DNA of 46,375 bases from Micropruina sp. (GCF_027492755.1 NZ_JAPUED010000177.1:1-46375), one strand, 5' to 3'. Positions 1 to 9,466 are shown, counted from the stretch's first letter. Notes: generated by a model from the sequence alone, not told the origin. Translations and numbers: made by a program.

Positions 1-5
1 TCAGC

Positions 6-1517
6 TCACTTGGCTGCTTGGGCGGCCCACCAGGGCTTCTGGGTGTCGACCAGGGCCATGAAGCGCTCGAAGCGCTCCTGCATCAGCTTGGTGCCGTCCG
101 CGGTGGGTTCGACCGTGGTGGTCGTGGTGCCCATCGCCTCGGACGCCTCGGTCAGGGTGGCGAACCGGCCGATGCCGACGGCGGCGACCATGGCCACGCC
201 GAGGGCGCCGCCCTCGCCGCCGACCGGGATCTGGATCGGCTTGCCCATGGTGTCGGCGAACAGCTGCGGCCAGATGTCCGATTGGGTGACGCCGCCGACG
301 ACCCGGATGTCCTCCACCGAGAACGCCTCGACCAGCGGATCGCAGTGGATCCGGTGGTTGAAGGCGATGCCCTCGTAGATGCCGCGCAGCAGGTGTCCGC
401 GCTTGTGCCAGGCCCGCAGCCCCGACACCGAAGCCGAGGCGTCGATACCCATCGGGTTGCCGTAGAGGAAGGGCAGGAAGGTGACCGGGTCGTCCAGGCC
501 GACCTCGCCGACCTCGCGGTCGATGAAGCCGTACGGGTTCAGCCCGGCCCGGCGGGCGGCGTCCATCTCGGCGGCGCACAGCGTGGTGACGAACCACTCC
601 AGGTTCGCCGAACTGGCCGGCGAGATGGACATGTTCATCCAGGTGTCGTGCTCGACGAACGCGCGGCAGAACCAGCTGTCGCCGGTCACCGGGCGGTCCG
701 AGATGACCTCGTTGATGCTCCAGGTGCCCGCCATCACGGCCAGCTGCCCGGACTTCACCGCGCCCGCGCCGATCGCGCCGGCGTCCACGTCGTGCATGCC
801 GGCGATCACCGGCAGGCCCTCGGGCAGACCGGTCGCCAGGTGCGCCAACCGGGACACCCCGCCGACGATGTCACCGGGTGCCGAGATCGGCGGTGCCTTC
901 TGCTCCAGTTCCTCCAGGCCGTACAGCGAGAACGCCTCCGAGGAGTACTGCTGGGTGTGCACGTCGGTGAAGGCGGTGCTCGCCTCGGTCAAGTCGGTGC
1001 CGAACGAGCCGGTCAGCATGCCGCGCAGGAAGTCCTTCGCCGAGAGGAACCAGCGAGCCTTCTCCAGCGACTCGGGCTCGTTCTCCTTCAGCCAGGCCAG
1101 CACCACGCCCGGAGAGGCCGGGCCGACCCGCTGACCGGTGACCCGGAGCAGGTCGTCGCCGACCGATTCGTTGAGCCGGGCGGCGGTCTGGATGGCGCGC
1201 GAGTCGAGCGACAGGATGCCGGGGCGCACCTGGTCGCCGTTGTCGTCGATCAGCCAGGCGCCGTCGCCGTGGCAGCCGATGCCGATCACCGCGAGGCTCT
1301 CGCCGGCGGCGTCCACCTGCTCGACCAGGTTGCGCAGCATCCTGCTGAAGAGTTCCCAGAAGTCGCGGCCGTCGCGCTCGACCCAGTACGGCTTCGGCAT
1401 GTCCTGGATGGACGCCTCGCGCGCCTGGAAGCGGGGCTTTCCTGTGTCGTCGAACGCGACGACCTTCATACCGGTGAGGCCGAGGTCAACCCCGACGATC
1501 AGGCCCTGTCCGCTCAT
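6..1517 (-). CDS. FGGY-family carbohydrate (polyol) kinase
   Basis: The 503-residue protein is a full-length FGGY sugar kinase, a cytoplasmic enzyme that phosphorylates a sugar or polyol with ATP. The N-terminal phosphate-binding motif GVDLGLTGMK lies at residues 9-18. The expected catalytic aspartate is in AGMHDVDAG near residue 243, followed by AGTWS near 263. The C-terminal adenosine motif VVGGVTQSD is near 405. The ATG overlaps the stop of the upstream dehydrogenase gene by ATGA and has an AAGGAG ribosome site. The partner is GlpD-like, so the substrate is probably a polyol: glycerol, erythritol or a related alditol. The arrangement recalls eryA-eryB of erythritol catabolism, but the exact substrate cannot be read from the sequence; L-xylulose or glycerol kinase activity are alternatives. 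The family is secure, the substrate is not. Confidence 0.9.
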   Translation of the reverse strand: MSGQGLIVGVDLGLTGMKVVAFDDTGKPRFQAREASIQDMPKPYWVERDGRDFWELFSRMLRNLVEQVDAAGESLAVIGIGCHGDGAWLIDDNGDQVRPGILSLDSRAIQTAARLNESVGDDLLRVTGQRVGPASPGVVLAWLKENEPESLEKARWFLSAKDFLRGMLTGSFGTDLTEASTAFTDVHTQQYSSEAFSLYGLEELEQKAPPISAPGDIVGGVSRLAHLATGLPEGLPVIAGMHDVDAGAIGAGAVKSGQLAVMAGTWSINEVISDRPVTGDSWFCRAFVEHDTWMNMSISPASSANLEWFVTTLCAAEMDAARRAGLNPYGFIDREVGEVGLDDPVTFLPFLYGNPMGIDASASVSGLRAWHKRGHLLRGIYEGIAFNHRIHCDPLVEAFSVEDIRVVGGVTQSDIWPQLFADTMGKPIQIPVGGEGGALGVAMVAAVGIGRFATLTEASEAMGTTTTTVEPTADGTKLMQERFERFMALVDTQKPWWAAQAAK

Positions 1518-3151
1518 GCTGTCTCCTTCTGCGGGATGAAACGGGTGAGGTAGTGGTGGTAGGCGGCGATCTCGGCGTCCCGGCGGTCATCGGACCACTC
1601 CAGGACGCGGGCGCAGATCGCGGCGACCGGTTCGACCACCCGCTGTCCCAAATCGTTCTCCAGCCCGATCATGGTGCGCCGGGCGATCACGTCGGCGAGC
1701 CGGTGGGCCTCTTCGTGGGTGATCGCCCACTCGACCTCGCCCACCGTCAGGCCGAACTCCTCGTCGATCACCTCACGGCGTTCGTCCGAGCTGGTGACGA
1801 AGGCCACCACGTCCGGAGCGATGCTGCCGTACTGGCCGACGAACCGGTCGACGGTGACGTTCGGCAGACCCGAGTCGGCGATCCTGGCGCGGATCTTCGC
1901 GGCGTCCGGCTGGCCGCCGCCGGGCAGCGGCAGCTTGTGCGTGACGCTCTTCCGCTTCAGCCCGAACCGCTTCATCAGCAGGTCGCCGAAGTCCTCGCCG
2001 ACCTGGCGGAAGGTGGTCAGCTTGCCGCCGACCAGGGTGTACAGGCCGTCCGAGCCGGGCAGTTGCCGGATGTCGTGCCGACGGGTGATGTCGGCCACGT
2101 TGTTGGCGTCCACGTAGGGCAGCGGACGCACCCCGGTATAGGAGTAATGCACGTCGTCGACGGTCAGATTCGCGCCCGGCAGCACCTTGTTGGTCTCGTG
2201 CAGGATGTATTCGTACTCGTCCGGGGTTGCGGAGGCCATGTCGAGGTCGTCCTCGAACCTGATGTCGGTGCTGCCCAGCAGATAGCGGCCCATCCACGGG
2301 ATGACCATCATCGGACGGGCGTCCTCGGACTCGTAGTAGAAGGCGTCCCTCGGAGCCCCGGGGAACGGGTCGACCACCAGGTGGGTGCCCTTGGTGCCGC
2401 CGTTCATCCGGGGCAGCCTCAGCTCCTCGGCGTTGCTCCAGACGTCGTCGATCCACGGACCGGCCGCGTTCACCACGGCGGACGCGGGCACGGTGTGGTC
2501 GCCGCCGCCGATCTCGTCGTGGAAATCGACCGAGACGACCTTGCCGTTGCTGACGTTGAGCTTGGTGACCCGGCAGTGGGTGAGCACCTGCGCGCCGGCC
2601 CGCATGGCGGCCTCGGTGATCTCCCAGCTGAGCCGCTCGGCGTAGTTCACCTGGGCGTCGGAGTAGATCGCGCCGCCGGTCAGCCCCTCGGGATTGAGCC
2701 CGGGCTCGCGCTGCAACAGCTTGTCGCGGCTGAACATCGAGAACCGCTGCAGCGACTTGTCGAAGCTCAGCGCCTCGTAGGCGACCATGCCCAGGCCGAG
2801 GATCGCCGGCGAGTGCGCATTCTCCTTGTAGAAGGGGATGATGAAGCGCAGTTCCTTGACCAGGTGCGGCGCCGCCTGCAGCAACCATTCCCGCTCGCGC
2901 AGCGACTCGCGGACCAGCGGGACGTCGTACTTCTCCAGGTATTTCAGGCCGCCGTGGATCATCTTGCTCGACCACGACGACGTACCCGAACCGATGTCGC
3001 CCTTCTCGAGCACCAGCACCCGCAGGCCGCGCAGGGCGGCCTCCCAGGCGATGCCGGCACCGTTGACGCCGCCACCGACGATGACCACGTCGAAACCGGC
3101 TCGGGTCTGTTCGATGCGTTCCGCACGGCGTTGCGTGGGACTCTGACTCAC
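1514..3151 (-). CDS. GlpD-like FAD-dependent polyol-phosphate dehydrogenase
   Basis: The 545-residue flavoprotein belongs to the glycerol-3-phosphate dehydrogenase (GlpD/EryB) family, which oxidises a polyol phosphate and passes electrons to the membrane quinone pool. The dinucleotide motif GGGVNGAG is at residues 26-33. The family motif SSKMIHGGLKYL is at 61-72, and VGGKLTTFR is near 383. The length is normal for the family. Translation starts at GTG, chosen because an ideal AAGGAGG ribosome site sits just upstream. The gene is first in a two-gene operon and its stop overlaps the kinase start by four bases. That suggests kinase and dehydrogenase act in sequence: polyol to polyol phosphate to keto-phosphate. 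A plain glycerol GlpK/GlpD pair is possible, but the kinase is not a close GlpK type by motif, so an erythritol-like route remains open. Confidence 0.9.
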   Translation of the reverse strand: MSQSPTQRRAERIEQTRAGFDVVIVGGGVNGAGIAWEAALRGLRVLVLEKGDIGSGTSSWSSKMIHGGLKYLEKYDVPLVRESLREREWLLQAAPHLVKELRFIIPFYKENAHSPAILGLGMVAYEALSFDKSLQRFSMFSRDKLLQREPGLNPEGLTGGAIYSDAQVNYAERLSWEITEAAMRAGAQVLTHCRVTKLNVSNGKVVSVDFHDEIGGGDHTVPASAVVNAAGPWIDDVWSNAEELRLPRMNGGTKGTHLVVDPFPGAPRDAFYYESEDARPMMVIPWMGRYLLGSTDIRFEDDLDMASATPDEYEYILHETNKVLPGANLTVDDVHYSYTGVRPLPYVDANNVADITRRHDIRQLPGSDGLYTLVGGKLTTFRQVGEDFGDLLMKRFGLKRKSVTHKLPLPGGGQPDAAKIRARIADSGLPNVTVDRFVGQYGSIAPDVVAFVTSSDERREVIDEEFGLTVGEVEWAITHEEAHRLADVIARRTMIGLENDLGQRVVEPVAAICARVLEWSDDRRDAEIAAYHHYLTRFIPQKETA

Positions 3152-3248
3152 AGCTGCCTCCTTGCAGGTGTTCAGGGTGCCCCGAACCCTAGGTGCGGGG
3201 CGAAGCTATGGCAACAACCGTAGTGCTCGCTGTGGACGGCAGCGGGAG

Positions 3249-4202
3249 TCAGTCTCGTCGCTCGAGGATGTCGGCCATGGTGTCGACCACCTTGCCGGCA
3301 TAGCTACGCCCGTCGGGCAGCTTCGACTCGTAGTCGAAGTAGTGCTCCTTGATGTTGTGGTTGTACGGGCCGAGTTCGATCATGGTGATCTTGCCGTCGC
3401 GCAGCGCCTCGTTCCACGGGGACGCCTTCGCGATCGGCCAGCGTCCGGCGAACAACAGCTTGCCCGAGGCCTGCAGGAAGTCCTTGGTGCCGTACAGGTG
3501 CCAGACGTGTTCGATCCGGGCCAGCGCGATGTCATCGGAGAGCATGCCGCCCAGTGACAGCAGCGAGGTGCGCAGCCCCATGGCGTGCAGGTACCAGGTG
3601 GCGCCCAGCGCGATCTGGCCACCGCCGCTCCAGCCCAGCAGCACCACCTCGTCCGCCCGTCCGGGCCGGTGGCCGTGCCGCACCAGAGAGCGGTGGATCT
3701 CGCCGGCGGTGCCCATGTTGTAGGTGGGTCCGTAGCGCCGGTCGGCGCAGACGAAGAGCTGCAGCAGGTTGCGAATGTTGATCAGCACCGCCAGCGCGGC
3801 GTTCGGGTTCTTCATCCGCACCTGATCGAGCCAGCGCCACAGCCGTCCCAGCAACCGCTCGGCAGTGAGGCCGCGGTTGTCCACCGCATAAGGGAAGACG
3901 TCGTCGATGAGGGTGTAGCCGGGCAGCCGGTTGCGCAGATCCTCGACGAACGGAACCTCCTCCTCGGGGACGTCCTTGGCCGCGATCGCTCCGATGCCGG
4001 ACAGGTAGACCAGGAACTTGCGAGGTTGTTCGTCGTCGACCTCGGGTTCGGCCGCGGTGTGGATGGCCGCGGTCAGTTCGCGGTCGGTCTCGGGTTCCTC
4101 CACCTCTCTGGTTGCCCACCAGTGCAGCGACTCCAGGGGTGCCAGCACCATCGCCGCCACCATGAGCGCGAGAATCAGGACGAGGACGTCGCCGATGATC
4201 AT
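3249..4202 (-). CDS. Membrane-anchored alpha/beta-hydrolase-like protein
   Basis: The 317-residue protein starts with a hydrophobic anchor (residues 3-21) followed by an acidic linker. A hydrolase-like domain starts near residue 62 (KFLVYLSGIG). The nucleophile elbow is LGWSGGG with Ser192. Candidate acid and base are Asp241 (YGTKD) and His282 or His287 (YNHNIKEH). This gives the Ser-Asp-His order of alpha/beta hydrolases such as esterases and lipases. I chose the ATG at 4202 because it overlaps the upstream gene's stop by ATGA and begins the anchor; the open frame continues upstream only as low-complexity shadow. It is cotranscribed with the polytopic membrane gene before it, so it probably works at the membrane. 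The substrate is unknown. Confidence 0.8.
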   Translation of the reverse strand: MIIGDVLVLILALMVAAMVLAPLESLHWWATREVEEPETDRELTAAIHTAAEPEVDDEQPRKFLVYLSGIGAIAAKDVPEEEVPFVEDLRNRLPGYTLIDDVFPYAVDNRGLTAERLLGRLWRWLDQVRMKNPNAALAVLINIRNLLQLFVCADRRYGPTYNMGTAGEIHRSLVRHGHRPGRADEVVLLGWSGGGQIALGATWYLHAMGLRTSLLSLGGMLSDDIALARIEHVWHLYGTKDFLQASGKLLFAGRWPIAKASPWNEALRDGKITMIELGPYNHNIKEHYFDYESKLPDGRSYAGKVVDTMADILERRD

Positions 4203-4855
4203 GCCGACACCTCCGAAGCGATCATCGGGCGTCCGTTCAGCACGTCGGAGCCGGAGACCCGGATCGGCCGGCCGGTCATCCGGTAGAACCAAAGGGCGAG
4301 CGCGCGTGAGATCCACGGTGCGCACACGGTCGACAGCACCTGCATGACCAGCCAGGACGCCGCCACCATCGCCAATGCCGTCCAGCGTCCGACTCCGAAG
4401 GTGCCGGCGGTGACCGCCCAGAGCACGATGGCGCTCCATGCGGACAGTAGCCGGTTGATCGCGGTGCCCATGTAGGGGATGAGCACCAGGAACCCCCAGA
4501 CCTGCGGCGCGGTGGCGACCAGAACGCCCGCGAGCACGACGGGGTAGGAGATCTGCTGGCCGCTGATCAGCGAGCCGAGCGCCCACAGCACCACCGATTC
4601 GACAGCATGCAGCACGACCAGCCAGAACGCGCTCAGCAGCAACCCGGCGGCGAACCACCAGCCGGAGATCCGGTTGACCAACAGGACGACGGCGTGCCCG
4701 ATCATCACCGAGAGGGCGGCCAGCAGCGCGACGCCGACGGCGACCCAAATGGCGAAAGGGCTCTCCTTCACCCAGGTCAGTGCGGCCGGATCGAGCCGGT
4801 AGGCCCGTCCGATCAGTTCGAACACACCGGACAGGTATCGCCAGAACTGGTCCAT
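4199..4855 (-). CDS. Polytopic membrane protein of unknown function
   Basis: The 218-residue protein has about five hydrophobic segments: roughly 35-57, 65-85, 90-118, 125-150 and 155-180. No catalytic motif is visible. The pattern resembles YIP1-like small membrane proteins, but I cannot assign a family with confidence. A good ribosome site (GAGGAG, 7 nt spacing) precedes the ATG. The stop overlaps the start of the alpha/beta-hydrolase gene by four bases, so the two proteins are made together and may form a membrane complex. Confidence 0.75.
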   Translation of the reverse strand: MDQFWRYLSGVFELIGRAYRLDPAALTWVKESPFAIWVAVGVALLAALSVMIGHAVVLLVNRISGWWFAAGLLLSAFWLVVLHAVESVVLWALGSLISGQQISYPVVLAGVLVATAPQVWGFLVLIPYMGTAINRLLSAWSAIVLWAVTAGTFGVGRWTALAMVAASWLVMQVLSTVCAPWISRALALWFYRMTGRPIRVSGSDVLNGRPMIASEVSA

Positions 4856-4900
4856 CCGCGCGCTCCTCGTGCCTGGGCGGGGTCGCCCCTGGCGAGCAGA

Positions 4901-5782
4901 CTAGTGCGCGAACGCCTCCGGCCGGGGCCGATCCACATCAGCCAGGTGATCGAGTCCGATGTCGAGGACGCGGGCGCTGTGGGTCAGCCAGCCGACGCTG
5001 ATCAGATCGACCCCGGCCTCGGCGATCGGCACCGCGATGTCGGGGGTGATCCGGCCCGAGGCTTCCGTCACCATCCGGCCGTCGACCATGGTCACCGCCT
5101 CGCGCAACACGTCCGGGGTCATGTTGTCGAGCAGCACGACGTCGGCGCCGACCTCGAGCAGTTCGGCCAGCATCTCCAGCGAGTCGACCTCGACCTCGAT
5201 CTTCACCAGGTGGCCGACGTGTGCCCGGGCCGCTTCGACCGCGGCCCGGACGCCACCGGCGACCGCGATGTGGTTGTCCTTGATCAGTACCGCGTCGTCG
5301 AGCCCGAAGCGGTGGTTCGACCCGCCGCCACAGACCACGGCGTACTTCTGCAGGGCACGCAGTCCCGGGATCGTCTTGCGGGTGTCGGCCACGGTCGTCC
5401 GGGTGTGTGCGATGGCGTCGGCGATGGTGGCGGTGCCGGTGGCCACGCCAGACAGGTGCCCGAGGAAGTTCAGCGCCACCCGCTCACCGGTCAGCAGGCC
5501 GCGGGCCGGACCGTGCACGGTGGCGATGACGCTGCCGGGCTGCAGCCGCGACCCGTCGGCCAGGTGCACGTCACACTCGATCCGGGGGTCGACCAACTCC
5601 CAGGCGAGCTGGGCCAGTGGCAGCCCGGCGAGCACGCCGCGGTCACGGGCGACCAGCTGCACGGTGGCGGTGGCGTCCGGGCCGATGATGCTGTCGGTGG
5701 TCAGGTCGCCGGCCCGGCCCAGGTCTTCGGCCAGGGCCGCGCGGACGATCGGCTCGATCAGCAGTCGGGGCAGGTTCCTCAT
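4901..5782 (-). CDS. nadC: Nicotinate-nucleotide pyrophosphorylase (carboxylating)
   Basis: This 293-residue quinolinate phosphoribosyltransferase converts quinolinate and PRPP to nicotinate mononucleotide, CO2 and pyrophosphate, the third step of de novo NAD synthesis. Family motifs are clear: [12 protein letters not shown] at 19-30, TRKT at 134-137, [16 protein letters not shown] at 156-171 (with the active-site lysine and histidine-arginine pair), and EVEVDSLEM further on. Its ATG overlaps the nadB stop by ATGA, so it is the last gene of a tightly coupled nadABC operon. The length is normal for the family. Confidence 0.97.
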   Translation of the reverse strand: MRNLPRLLIEPIVRAALAEDLGRAGDLTTDSIIGPDATATVQLVARDRGVLAGLPLAQLAWELVDPRIECDVHLADGSRLQPGSVIATVHGPARGLLTGERVALNFLGHLSGVATGTATIADAIAHTRTTVADTRKTIPGLRALQKYAVVCGGGSNHRFGLDDAVLIKDNHIAVAGGVRAAVEAARAHVGHLVKIEVEVDSLEMLAELLEVGADVVLLDNMTPDVLREAVTMVDGRMVTEASGRITPDIAVPIAEAGVDLISVGWLTHSARVLDIGLDHLADVDRPRPEAFAH

Positions 5783-7314
5783 GCGGCGATGCCTTCCACG
5801 TCGTCGAGGGTGATCAGGGTGTGCCGGGGCTCGGCGACCTGCGGGAAGTCGGTGCGGGTGTGGGCGCCGCGCGACTCGGTGCGCCGCAGCGCGGCGTGTG
5901 CCACCAGGTAGCCGACCAGGCCGGTGTCGTCGTCCAGGTGCGGCTGCAGGTCACGCAGCGCGCGGCGCAGCCCGGCCTCGTCGCGCAGCACGCCGGCACC
6001 GGCGGTGACGATACGACGCACCTGCTGGTGGAGTTGTCGTCGATCGGGCGCGTCGAGACGTGCGCCGTATTCAGCGTTGGTGATCGCCGCGACCGGGTTT
6101 TCGACAAGCTCGGCCGGCGGAAGGCCGGTGGGGGACTGGCCGCTCGCGTCGCGCAGTCGCCGGGCGACGCGGCGTCCGCAGACCACCGCTTCGAGCAGCG
6201 AATTGGACGCCAGCCGGTTCGCCCCGTGCAGCCCGGTCGAGGCCACCTCGCCGGCCGCGAACAGGCCGGGCACGGTGCTCTGGCCGTCGGCGTCCACCAG
6301 GACGCCGCCCATGTGGTAGTGCGCGGCGGGACGGATCGGCAGCAGGTCCCGGGTCGGGTCGAGACCGGCGGTCACGGCGGTGGCGTGGATGGAGGGGAAC
6401 AACTCGGCGAAGCGGGGTCCCGGCGTCGTGCGGGCGTCCAGGAAGACCCGGTGCCCGGCCTGCAACTGCGCCCATTCGGCGCGCGACACCACGTCGCGGG
6501 CCGACAGCGGATCGGCCAGCACCCATTCGCCGCGTTCGTTGACGATGATCGCACCCTCGCCGCGGACCGCCTCGCTGACCAGCGGCATCGGGTCGATCGC
6601 GACGTCCAGGGCGGTCGGATGGAACTGCACCATCTCGACGTCGCGCAGCGCGGCACCGGCCCGGAAGGCCAGCGCCAGCCCTTGCCCGCGCGAGCTCAGC
6701 GGGTTGGTGGTGTGGCTGAACAGCCCGCCGATACCGCCGGTGGCCAGCACCACCGCCGGTGTGCGCAGCACCACCGGGCCGTCGGGGGTGTCCGCCTCGA
6801 CGCCGGTGACCCGGCCGCCCTCGACCACGATCCGGCGGGCCGGCGTGTGCTCCCACAGGGTCACCGAATCCAGCCGGAGGGCGGCGTCCACCACGGTGCG
6901 CAGCAGTTCGGCGCCGGTGCCGTCACCTCCGGCGTGGACGATGCGGCGACGTCCGTGGGCGCCCTCCAGGCCCAGCCGGAGCGTCCCGTCGGGGTTGCGG
7001 TCCCAGCGCGTGCCCTGGCTGGTCAGCCACTCGATGGCCTCCGGTGCCGCGGCGGTGATCGAAGCCACCACCGCCTCGTCGCACAGTCCGGCGCCGGCGG
7101 CCAGCGTGTCGGCGGCATGGTCGGCGGGGGAGTCGTCCGGGCCGACCGCGGCGGCCACACCGCCCTGTGCCCAGCCGGTCGAGGTGCCGGTGCTGAGCGC
7201 GCCTGCCGACAACACGACGCAGCGGGCCGGGGCCAGTTCGATGGCGCAAGTCAGCCCGGCCAGGCCGGCGCCGACGATCACCGGGCCGTCGACGACGACC
7301 TCACGGCGGCTCAC
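5779..7314 (-). CDS. nadB: L-aspartate oxidase
   Basis: This 511-residue FAD enzyme oxidises L-aspartate to iminoaspartate, the first step of de novo NAD synthesis. The FAD motif GAGLAGL is at residues 15-21, with [12 protein letters not shown] at 45-56 and an HYHMGG active-site segment in the C-terminal half. It belongs to the succinate dehydrogenase/fumarate reductase flavoprotein family. The frame stays open far upstream, but the true start is the GTG at 7314, which overlaps the nadA stop (GTGA) and sits just before the FAD motif. The gene lies between nadA and nadC with four-base overlaps on both sides, so the three proteins are translationally coupled. A copy of the GAGCTTGTCGA 11-mer falls inside the gene at 6101-6111. 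Confidence 0.96.
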   Translation of the reverse strand: MSRREVVVDGPVIVGAGLAGLTCAIELAPARCVVLSAGALSTGTSTGWAQGGVAAAVGPDDSPADHAADTLAAGAGLCDEAVVASITAAAPEAIEWLTSQGTRWDRNPDGTLRLGLEGAHGRRRIVHAGGDGTGAELLRTVVDAALRLDSVTLWEHTPARRIVVEGGRVTGVEADTPDGPVVLRTPAVVLATGGIGGLFSHTTNPLSSRGQGLALAFRAGAALRDVEMVQFHPTALDVAIDPMPLVSEAVRGEGAIIVNERGEWVLADPLSARDVVSRAEWAQLQAGHRVFLDARTTPGPRFAELFPSIHATAVTAGLDPTRDLLPIRPAAHYHMGGVLVDADGQSTVPGLFAAGEVASTGLHGANRLASNSLLEAVVCGRRVARRLRDASGQSPTGLPPAELVENPVAAITNAEYGARLDAPDRRQLHQQVRRIVTAGAGVLRDEAGLRRALRDLQPHLDDDTGLVGYLVAHAALRRTESRGAHTRTDFPQVAEPRHTLITLDDVEGIAA

Positions 7315-8300
7315 TTCGCCCCCACCGCCAGCATCCGCTCCACCGCCGCACGCGCCCGGTCGGCGACGGCGGCGTCGATGGTGACCTCGTGGGTCATCGT
7401 CTCCAGCGCGTGCCGGATCGAGGCCATCGTGTTCCGCTTCATGTGCGGGCACATATTGCACGGCCGGACGAACTCGACCTCGGGGTACTCCTGCGCGACG
7501 TTGTCGCTCATCGAGCATTCGGTGATCAGCGCCACCCGCTTCGGACGCCGATCCGCCACGAAGCCGATCATCTGCGCGGTCGAACCGGCGTAGTCGGCCT
7601 CGTCGACCACCTCGGGCGGGCACTCCGGGTGCGCCAGCACGGTCACGTCGCCGTCGTAGTCGGCGCGGATCTGCCGGATGTCGGCCGGGGTGAACCGCTC
7701 GTGGACCTCGCAGGCGCCCGGGTGGGTGATCACCTTCACCCCGGTCTGCCGGGCCACGTTCGCGGCCAGGAACTGGTCGGGGATCATGATCACCTCGGGC
7801 ACGCCCAGGCTCTCGATCACCCGCACCGCGTTGCCCGAGGTGCAGCAGATGTCGCTCTCGGCCTTCACCGCGGCCGAGGTGTTCACGTAGGTGACCACCG
7901 GGACGCCGGGGTGCTGCCGACGCAGTTCGCGGACGTCTTCGGCGGTGATCGACTCGGCCAGCGAGCAGCCCGAGCGCAGATCGGGGATCAGCACCGTCTT
8001 GGACGGGTTGAGCAGCTTGGCCGTCTCGGCCATGAAATGGACGCCGGCCAGCACGATCACGTCGGCCTCGACCTCGGTGGCCTCGCGGGCCAGCGCGAGC
8101 GAGTCGCCGACGATGTCGGAGACCCCGTGGAAGATCTCCGGACGCATGTAGTTGTGGGCCAGGATCACCGCGTTGCGCTCGCGCTTGAGGCGCAGGATCG
8201 CGTCCACGTCGTCGGCCATGGTGGCCCACTCGACGGCGGGAACAACATGGTCGACCTTGCGGAACAGTTGGTCGGCGGTGATCAGGGTGGTGGTGCTCAT
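7311..8300 (-). CDS. nadA: Quinolinate synthase A
   Basis: This 329-residue [4Fe-4S] enzyme condenses iminoaspartate with dihydroxyacetone phosphate to give quinolinate. Expected cluster ligands are present: Cys112 (SGCSLAES), Cys197 (HPGACEVH) and Cys284 in CNMCPHM. An additional Cys281 gives a CxxC pair. The substrate motifs AHNYMRPEI (48-56) and [13 protein letters not shown] (138-150) are intact. The ATG has a strong AGGAGGAG site 5 nt upstream. It is the first gene of nadABC and is preceded by a promoter with an embedded palindrome. With the NrtR regulator gene next door, repression when NAD is plentiful is likely. Confidence 0.97.
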   Translation of the reverse strand: MSTTTLITADQLFRKVDHVVPAVEWATMADDVDAILRLKRERNAVILAHNYMRPEIFHGVSDIVGDSLALAREATEVEADVIVLAGVHFMAETAKLLNPSKTVLIPDLRSGCSLAESITAEDVRELRRQHPGVPVVTYVNTSAAVKAESDICCTSGNAVRVIESLGVPEVIMIPDQFLAANVARQTGVKVITHPGACEVHERFTPADIRQIRADYDGDVTVLAHPECPPEVVDEADYAGSTAQMIGFVADRRPKRVALITECSMSDNVAQEYPEVEFVRPCNMCPHMKRNTMASIRHALETMTHEVTIDAAVADRARAAVERMLAVGAK

Positions 8301-8305
8301 CGAGG

Positions 8306-8358
8306 CTCCTCCTCATCGGCTGCCCGCTTATGCTACATCTGAGCAAAAGGGGGTGCAA
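8306..8358 (-). promoter_or_regulatory. nadABC promoter and ribosome site
   Basis: Reading the minus strand, a -35-like TTGCAC (8353-8358) is followed after exactly 17 nt by a -10-like TAGCAT (8330-8335). Then come a short leader and an AGGAGGAG ribosome site (8306-8313) 5 nt from the nadA ATG. The hexamers match the sigma-70 consensus only moderately, but the spacing is ideal and no other candidate lies nearby. Confidence 0.6.
8327..8349. promoter_or_regulatory. Palindromic operator candidate in nadA promoter
   Basis: A 23-bp inverted repeat, CTTATGCT-N7-AGCAAAAG, has 7 of 8 arm positions complementary. It covers the -10 box and most of the spacer of the nadA promoter, where a bound repressor would block polymerase. 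The adjacent nrtR gene encodes the obvious candidate regulator. Binding is inferred, not shown. Confidence 0.5.
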
Positions 8359-8380
8359 TTCGGGGTGCCGACACGATCGT

Positions 8381-8536
8381 CGTCCCGGGCTCCGGGCCGC
8401 GCCGTCCCGGGTTCCGACCCGCGTCATCCCTGGCTCCGGGCCGCGCCACCCCGGGTCCGTCATCCCGGGCTCCGACCCGGGATCTCGGTCCGCTCGGATG
8501 CGCCGTCCGGGGATCCCGGCGTTCGCCGGGATGACG
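8381..8536. repeat. GTCATCCCGG-type dispersed palindromic repeat, copy 1 with degenerate units
   Basis: The best unit (8458-8536) starts CGTCATCCCGGGCTCCGACC and ends with CCGGGATGACG, so its ends are inverted repeats. Upstream, 8381-8457 holds two or three decayed partial units (CGTCCCGGGCTCC-like). Related copies are at 34183-34247 and 36376-36491. This copy fills the space between the nrtR stop and the nadA promoter. It is not coding. Confidence 0.8.
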
Positions 8537-8578
8537 GAGCCGGAACCTCGCCGAGATGCGAGCCGCCGCAGCTCCCGC

Positions 8579-9466
8579 TCAGCGGGAGCGGGGGGCGGGG
8601 AGCTTGGTGCCGGCGGCTTGGCGCTCCTGCAGCACCTCGCGGCGGAAGCGGTAGAGCCGGGCCGGACGTCCGCCGGTGCCGGCGCGGCCGCCGGTCTCCT
8701 CGACCAGCTGCTGCTGCTCCACCAGCCGGCGGAAGTTCTGGGTGTGCACCACCCGGCCGGCCAGTGCCTCGACGCAGGCCTGCAACTGGCCCAGGGTGAA
8801 CTGCGACGGCATCAGTTCGAAGACCACCGGGCGGTACTGGATGGTGGCCCGCAGCCGGGCGACGCCGGTGGCGACGATCCGGCGGTGGTCGCCGTCCAGC
8901 CGCTCACCGGGAACCAGATCGTCGCGGCGCCACTGGGCCGGTGACTCGGCCACCAGCCCGGCCTCGTACAGCACCTCGTAGCGCTGCAGGGCGAGATCGG
9001 GGTGCCAGGGGCGTCCGTCGAGGCCGAAGGTGATGGCGCAACGCTGCTTGCGGGCGCGATCGCCGGTCTTGGCCCAGTCGCGCAGGGCGGGCGCGACGAC
9101 CTCGTGGAGCAGGGCGTCGTCGGTGCGCCGATCCTCCCAGGGGAACAGCCCGTACCAGCGTCGCCACTGCCCGGAGCGGGCTCGCAACCCGCGGACCAGG
9201 CCCAAGTAGGACACCGAGATGGTGCGCCGTCCGCCGCCCTCGCGGTCGCGGTCGGCGAAGGTGTAGAGCTGCTCGAGGTAGCCGATCCTCAGCCCGGTCT
9301 GCTCCTCGACCCAGGCCCGGACGGCGGTCTGCAGCGAGCGGTGGCCGGGTAGCACCGGACCGGCCGGCAGTCGTGGCGCGTCGGGCAGTGTCAGCACGCA
9401 CGGCTCGCCGTCGACGAGCGCCACGATCACGGCCAGCACCTCGGCCGTGATCGGCTCGCTGGTCAT
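8579..9466 (-). CDS. nrtR: NrtR-type Nudix/winged-helix regulator of NAD metabolism
   Basis: The 295-residue protein has a degenerate Nudix domain (about residues 8-150; the Nudix helix survives only as RAWVEEQTGLRI) and a C-terminal winged-helix domain (about 205-285) with MPSQFTLGQLQACVEAL and NFRRLVEQQQLVEETG. This is the architecture of NrtR, a repressor that senses ADP-ribose or NAD-related ligands rather than hydrolysing nucleotides. The position beside nadABC fits. I chose the ATG at 9466 because an AGGAG site lies 5 nt upstream; an in-frame GTG at 9472 falls inside that site. It is transcribed in the same direction as nadABC but separated from it by the repeat array, so it probably has its own promoter (a TATCCT box at 9496-9501 is a weak candidate). 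Confidence 0.88.
   Translation of the reverse strand: MTSEPITAEVLAVIVALVDGEPCVLTLPDAPRLPAGPVLPGHRSLQTAVRAWVEEQTGLRIGYLEQLYTFADRDREGGGRRTISVSYLGLVRGLRARSGQWRRWYGLFPWEDRRTDDALLHEVVAPALRDWAKTGDRARKQRCAITFGLDGRPWHPDLALQRYEVLYEAGLVAESPAQWRRDDLVPGERLDGDHRRIVATGVARLRATIQYRPVVFELMPSQFTLGQLQACVEALAGRVVHTQNFRRLVEQQQLVEETGGRAGTGGRPARLYRFRREVLQERQAAGTKLPAPRSR

Noticed and set aside
18..1553. Long open frame of over 500 codons opposite the FGGY kinase gene
   Set aside because: It is antisense to a clear enzyme, lacks any motif and is rich in Arg/Gly/His as expected of the complementary frame of G+C-rich coding DNA. Similar antisense frames at 1553-3223, 15885-17615, 22034-24013, 24010-26178, 28608-31448, 31526-34183 and 42779-45430 were rejected for the same reason.
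7315..8463. Upstream extension of nadB across nadA
   Set aside because: NadA occupies the region in another frame, and the GTG at 7314 directly precedes the FAD-binding motif with GTGA coupling.
8381..8536. Possible CRISPR-like array from repeated GTC(AT)CCCGGG units
   Set aside because: Units are palindromic, directly abutting or of irregular spacing with no unique spacers, and no cas genes are present.
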